Of a stretch of 16,542 nt of DNA, positions 15,035-16,542 are shown in pieces. Position 1 is the first letter of the stretch; each line of letters starts with the position of its first letter. Source of the stretch: Lachnospiraceae bacterium UBA3820. GTDB taxonomy: Bacteria; Bacillota; Clostridia; Lachnospirales; Lachnospiraceae. The position numbers and the translations under genes are program-made. The notes under the pieces were generated by a model that searched no databases, was not told where the DNA came from, and saw only the letters and a list, made by a program, of their open reading frames with translations. The stretch is from contig DFDU01000120.1 in NCBI GenBank assembly GCA_002369325.1, forward strand, positions 1 through 16,542, given 5' to 3'.

Positions 15035-15823
15035 TTATTTGTCATAAACAATTATAACCTGTCTTGACTTAATATAAGAATCCGAGAAATTAGTACTCTT
15101 TAATCTTTCTTCGGTAATTGTAAATCCGGCTAAACCTATATCGGCCTTTCCCGAATTAACCGCATTAATGATAGCATCAAATTCCATATCCTCAACCTCA
15201 AGAACCATGCCAAGCTTATCTGCTATTGCATAACCAAGCTCTACATCGTAGCCTGTAATTGTACCGCCATCATAATATTCATATGGTGGAAAATAAGCAT
15301 TTGTAGCCATAACAAGTTTCTTTCCGTCTTTTACAGTCTGAGTATAATGAAAATCTCCGGTCTTATTTATATATGTATCTTCGATTTTTGCAAGTGTACC
15401 ATCGGCCTTTAATTCTTCAATAGCCTTATTTACATCATTTAAAAGTTCTTCGTTATCCTTTGCAATAACAGCTGCATAATCTTCATCGGTAAATTCCTCA
15501 TTTAAAATCTTAAGATCGGAATTCTTTTCAACAAAGACTTTCGCAGGCTGCTCGTCAATTATAACAGCATCAATCTTGCCCTGCTTTAATGCCTCAACGG
15601 CATCAACACCGGCATTATATCTGATAACCTTAGTTCCTGCCTCATCACCTTCATAATCAGAAGCATAGATATCACCTGTTGTTCCAAGCTGAACACCTAT
15701 ACGAGCTCCTTCAAGATCATCAATTGTCTCAATTTTTTTTCTTTTGGTTCCACATGCGGTTAATGCAAAAATTGACAAAACACATACTGTCAGCAATAAA
15801 TACTTACTTTTTTTAATCTTCAT
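15035..15823 (-). CDS. Amino acid-binding lipoprotein with circularly permuted SBP_bac_3 domain
   Basis: This is the external binding protein of the importer, 262 residues. It has a lipoprotein signal with LTAC ending at C24. Residues 31-153 match the half of SBP_bac_3 that normally comes second: DDLEGARIGVQLGTTGD, an ALKQGKIDAVIID stretch, and an end (ELKADGTLAKIEDTYI) typical of the C-terminus. After a linker, residues 168-259 match the half that normally comes first: KKLVMATNAYFPPYEYYDGG, GYDVELGYAIADKLG, DMEFDAIINAVNSGKADIG, GFTITEER and FSDSY, ending in the hinge strand. The domain order is therefore swapped in one uninterrupted frame. Ligand-contact positions of the family are kept: T48/T49, D90, the ATNAYFPPY segment, T235 and R240 (carboxylate). 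The frame extends to 15871, but GGAGAG at 15832-15837 fits the ATG at 15823. The amino acid bound cannot be named. Confidence 0.92.
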   Translation of the reverse strand: MKIKKSKYLLLTVCVLSIFALTACGTKRKKIETIDDLEGARIGVQLGTTGDIYASDYEGDEAGTKVIRYNAGVDAVEALKQGKIDAVIIDEQPAKVFVEKNSDLKILNEEFTDEDYAAVIAKDNEELLNDVNKAIEELKADGTLAKIEDTYINKTGDFHYTQTVKDGKKLVMATNAYFPPYEYYDGGTITGYDVELGYAIADKLGMVLEVEDMEFDAIINAVNSGKADIGLAGFTITEERLKSTNFSDSYIKSRQVIIVYDK

Positions 15824-15870
15824 AATCTTTTCTCTCCGTTTTATTAAATTAAAATTTTTAAAACATTGCA

Positions 15871-15899
15871 ATTATATATCATTCATAAAGAAAATTCCA
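15871..15899 (-). promoter_or_regulatory. Probable promoter of the amino acid ABC transporter operon
   Basis: On the minus strand a perfect TATAAT (15871-15876) follows a weak -35 TGGAAT (15894-15899) at 17 nt. It lies 48 nt before the binding-protein start and after the chemoreceptor stop, so the importer can be expressed independently of the chemoreceptor. I see no hairpin terminator between the two genes. Confidence 0.45.
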
Positions 15900-15920
15900 T
15901 ACAAATCGTAATATTTTTTA

Positions 15921-16542
15921 TCATTCAATCTTAAATTTATTAACTTCATCAAAAAGTGCATTTGAAATATCGTTACTTGAATCGGCTTCACCACCGATTT
16001 CTTTAAGTGATTTTGACATATCAACCGATTTTTCCGTTGCATTAACAACGCTTTCAGCCGTACCTTCAACTGTCTTTGCTACAGTTTCCGTAGCCTTTTT
16101 AATTCTTTCGATATTTTGTGAAACACTGTTGCTTAATTCTTCAAAATCGGTCATCATTTTATCAAACTTCTCAGCCGTATGTTCATAATCGGTACTTGTT
16201 TCAACAAGTTCATTATATCCATTCATGGTAACCTCATGAATAAATACAATCATATCCTCTGCTTCCTTTGCAAGTTCATTTACGGCCGCAACCACCTCAT
16301 CTGATACCGACTGAATCTCGGATGCCGCATCTGCCGAATTCTGAGCAAGCTTTCCAATCTCGCTTGCAACAACAGTAAAACCTCGTCCCGCCTCTCCTGC
16401 TCTTGCAGCTTCAATACTTGCATTAAGTGCAAGAAGATTTGTCTGTTCTGTTATGGCAAGTATGTTACTTGTAAGAACATCTATCTGAGAAACTGCTCTT
16501 GACTTTTCAATCTTGGCATAAATCGACTGGGCCATCTTATCA
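15921..16542 (-). CDS. Methyl-accepting chemotaxis protein, C-terminal part (5' end beyond window)
   Basis: This is the cytoplasmic signalling part of a chemoreceptor that controls the CheA kinase through CheW. The frame is open to the window edge, and about 206 residues are visible. They begin just before the hairpin tip, with the near-invariant LLALNASIEAARAGEAGRGF, followed by VVASEIGKLAQNSADAASEI. A long heptad-patterned coiled coil then runs back to the stop. The Glu/Ala-rich pairs in it are plausible methylation sites. The sensor, membrane and HAMP regions lie outside, so the ligand is unknown. An internal ATG at 16535 is not the start, because the conserved coiled coil continues through it. 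It indicates a chemotactic, probably motile cell. The importer genes begin 97 nt downstream. Confidence 0.93.
   Translation of the reverse strand, partial: DKMAQSIYAKIEKSRAVSQIDVLTSNILAITEQTNLLALNASIEAARAGEAGRGFTVVASEIGKLAQNSADAASEIQSVSDEVVAAVNELAKEAEDMIVFIHEVTMNGYNELVETSTDYEHTAEKFDKMMTDFEELSNSVSQNIERIKKATETVAKTVEGTAESVVNATEKSVDMSKSLKEIGGEADSSNDISNALFDEVNKFKIE

Noticed and set aside
15035..15823. Two gene fragments or a frameshifted pair instead of a permuted binding protein
   Set aside because: One uninterrupted frame runs from a lipoprotein signal to a stop, and both halves are complete with conserved ligand residues.
15872..16069. Small basic open frame between chemoreceptor and importer
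   Set aside because: It lies largely within the chemoreceptor gene in another frame and resembles no family.

Overview
The window reads as chromosomal DNA from a low-GC Gram-positive anaerobe, most likely class Clostridia and probably Lachnospiraceae-like. The grounds are AT-rich intergenic DNA, strong AGGAG-type ribosome binding sites, GTG and TTG start candidates, a clostridial-type B12-dependent MetH, a DAHP synthase with GPCSAD and DANHNNS motifs, and L,D-/D,D-peptidoglycan enzymes with diguanylate cyclase and chemoreceptor genes. I see no transposon, phage, tRNA, rRNA or CRISPR; this is mainly core-genome territory.

Left block (minus strand, 1-7505): a D-Ala-D-Ala carboxypeptidase and a YkuE-like membrane metallophosphoesterase form one probable operon that ends in a strong hairpin terminator (5188-5221). 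Next come an L,D-transpeptidase with its own probable promoter, a purine nucleoside phosphorylase and cobalamin-dependent methionine synthase (metH, running off the left edge). The last two genes are joined by a TAATG stop/start overlap. The carboxypeptidase makes tetrapeptide stems, which are the donors an L,D-transpeptidase uses.

Centre (plus strand, 7636-10726): a promoter overlapped by a near-perfect inverted repeat (a candidate operator) drives aroF (DAHP synthase) and then asnB (glutamine-dependent asparagine synthetase). The pair ends at a long compound hairpin that also faces the convergent gene on its right.

Right block (minus strand, 10746-16542): the 3' part of a chemoreceptor gene, then a polar amino acid ABC importer (binding lipoprotein, permease, ATPase), then miaB (tRNA methylthiotransferase) and a seven-helix membrane diguanylate cyclase.

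The most unusual observation is in the importer. The binding protein carries the two halves of the SBP_bac_3 fold in reversed order: the normally C-terminal half comes first and the normally N-terminal half second, behind one lipoprotein signal and with all the usual ligand-contact motifs. This is a circular permutation. Its partner permease starts with a lipoprotein-like signal ending in LTGC, and a GC-rich hairpin without a U-tract separates the two genes. Translation starts for four right-block genes were set inward of the longest open frame because the ribosome binding sites demand it.
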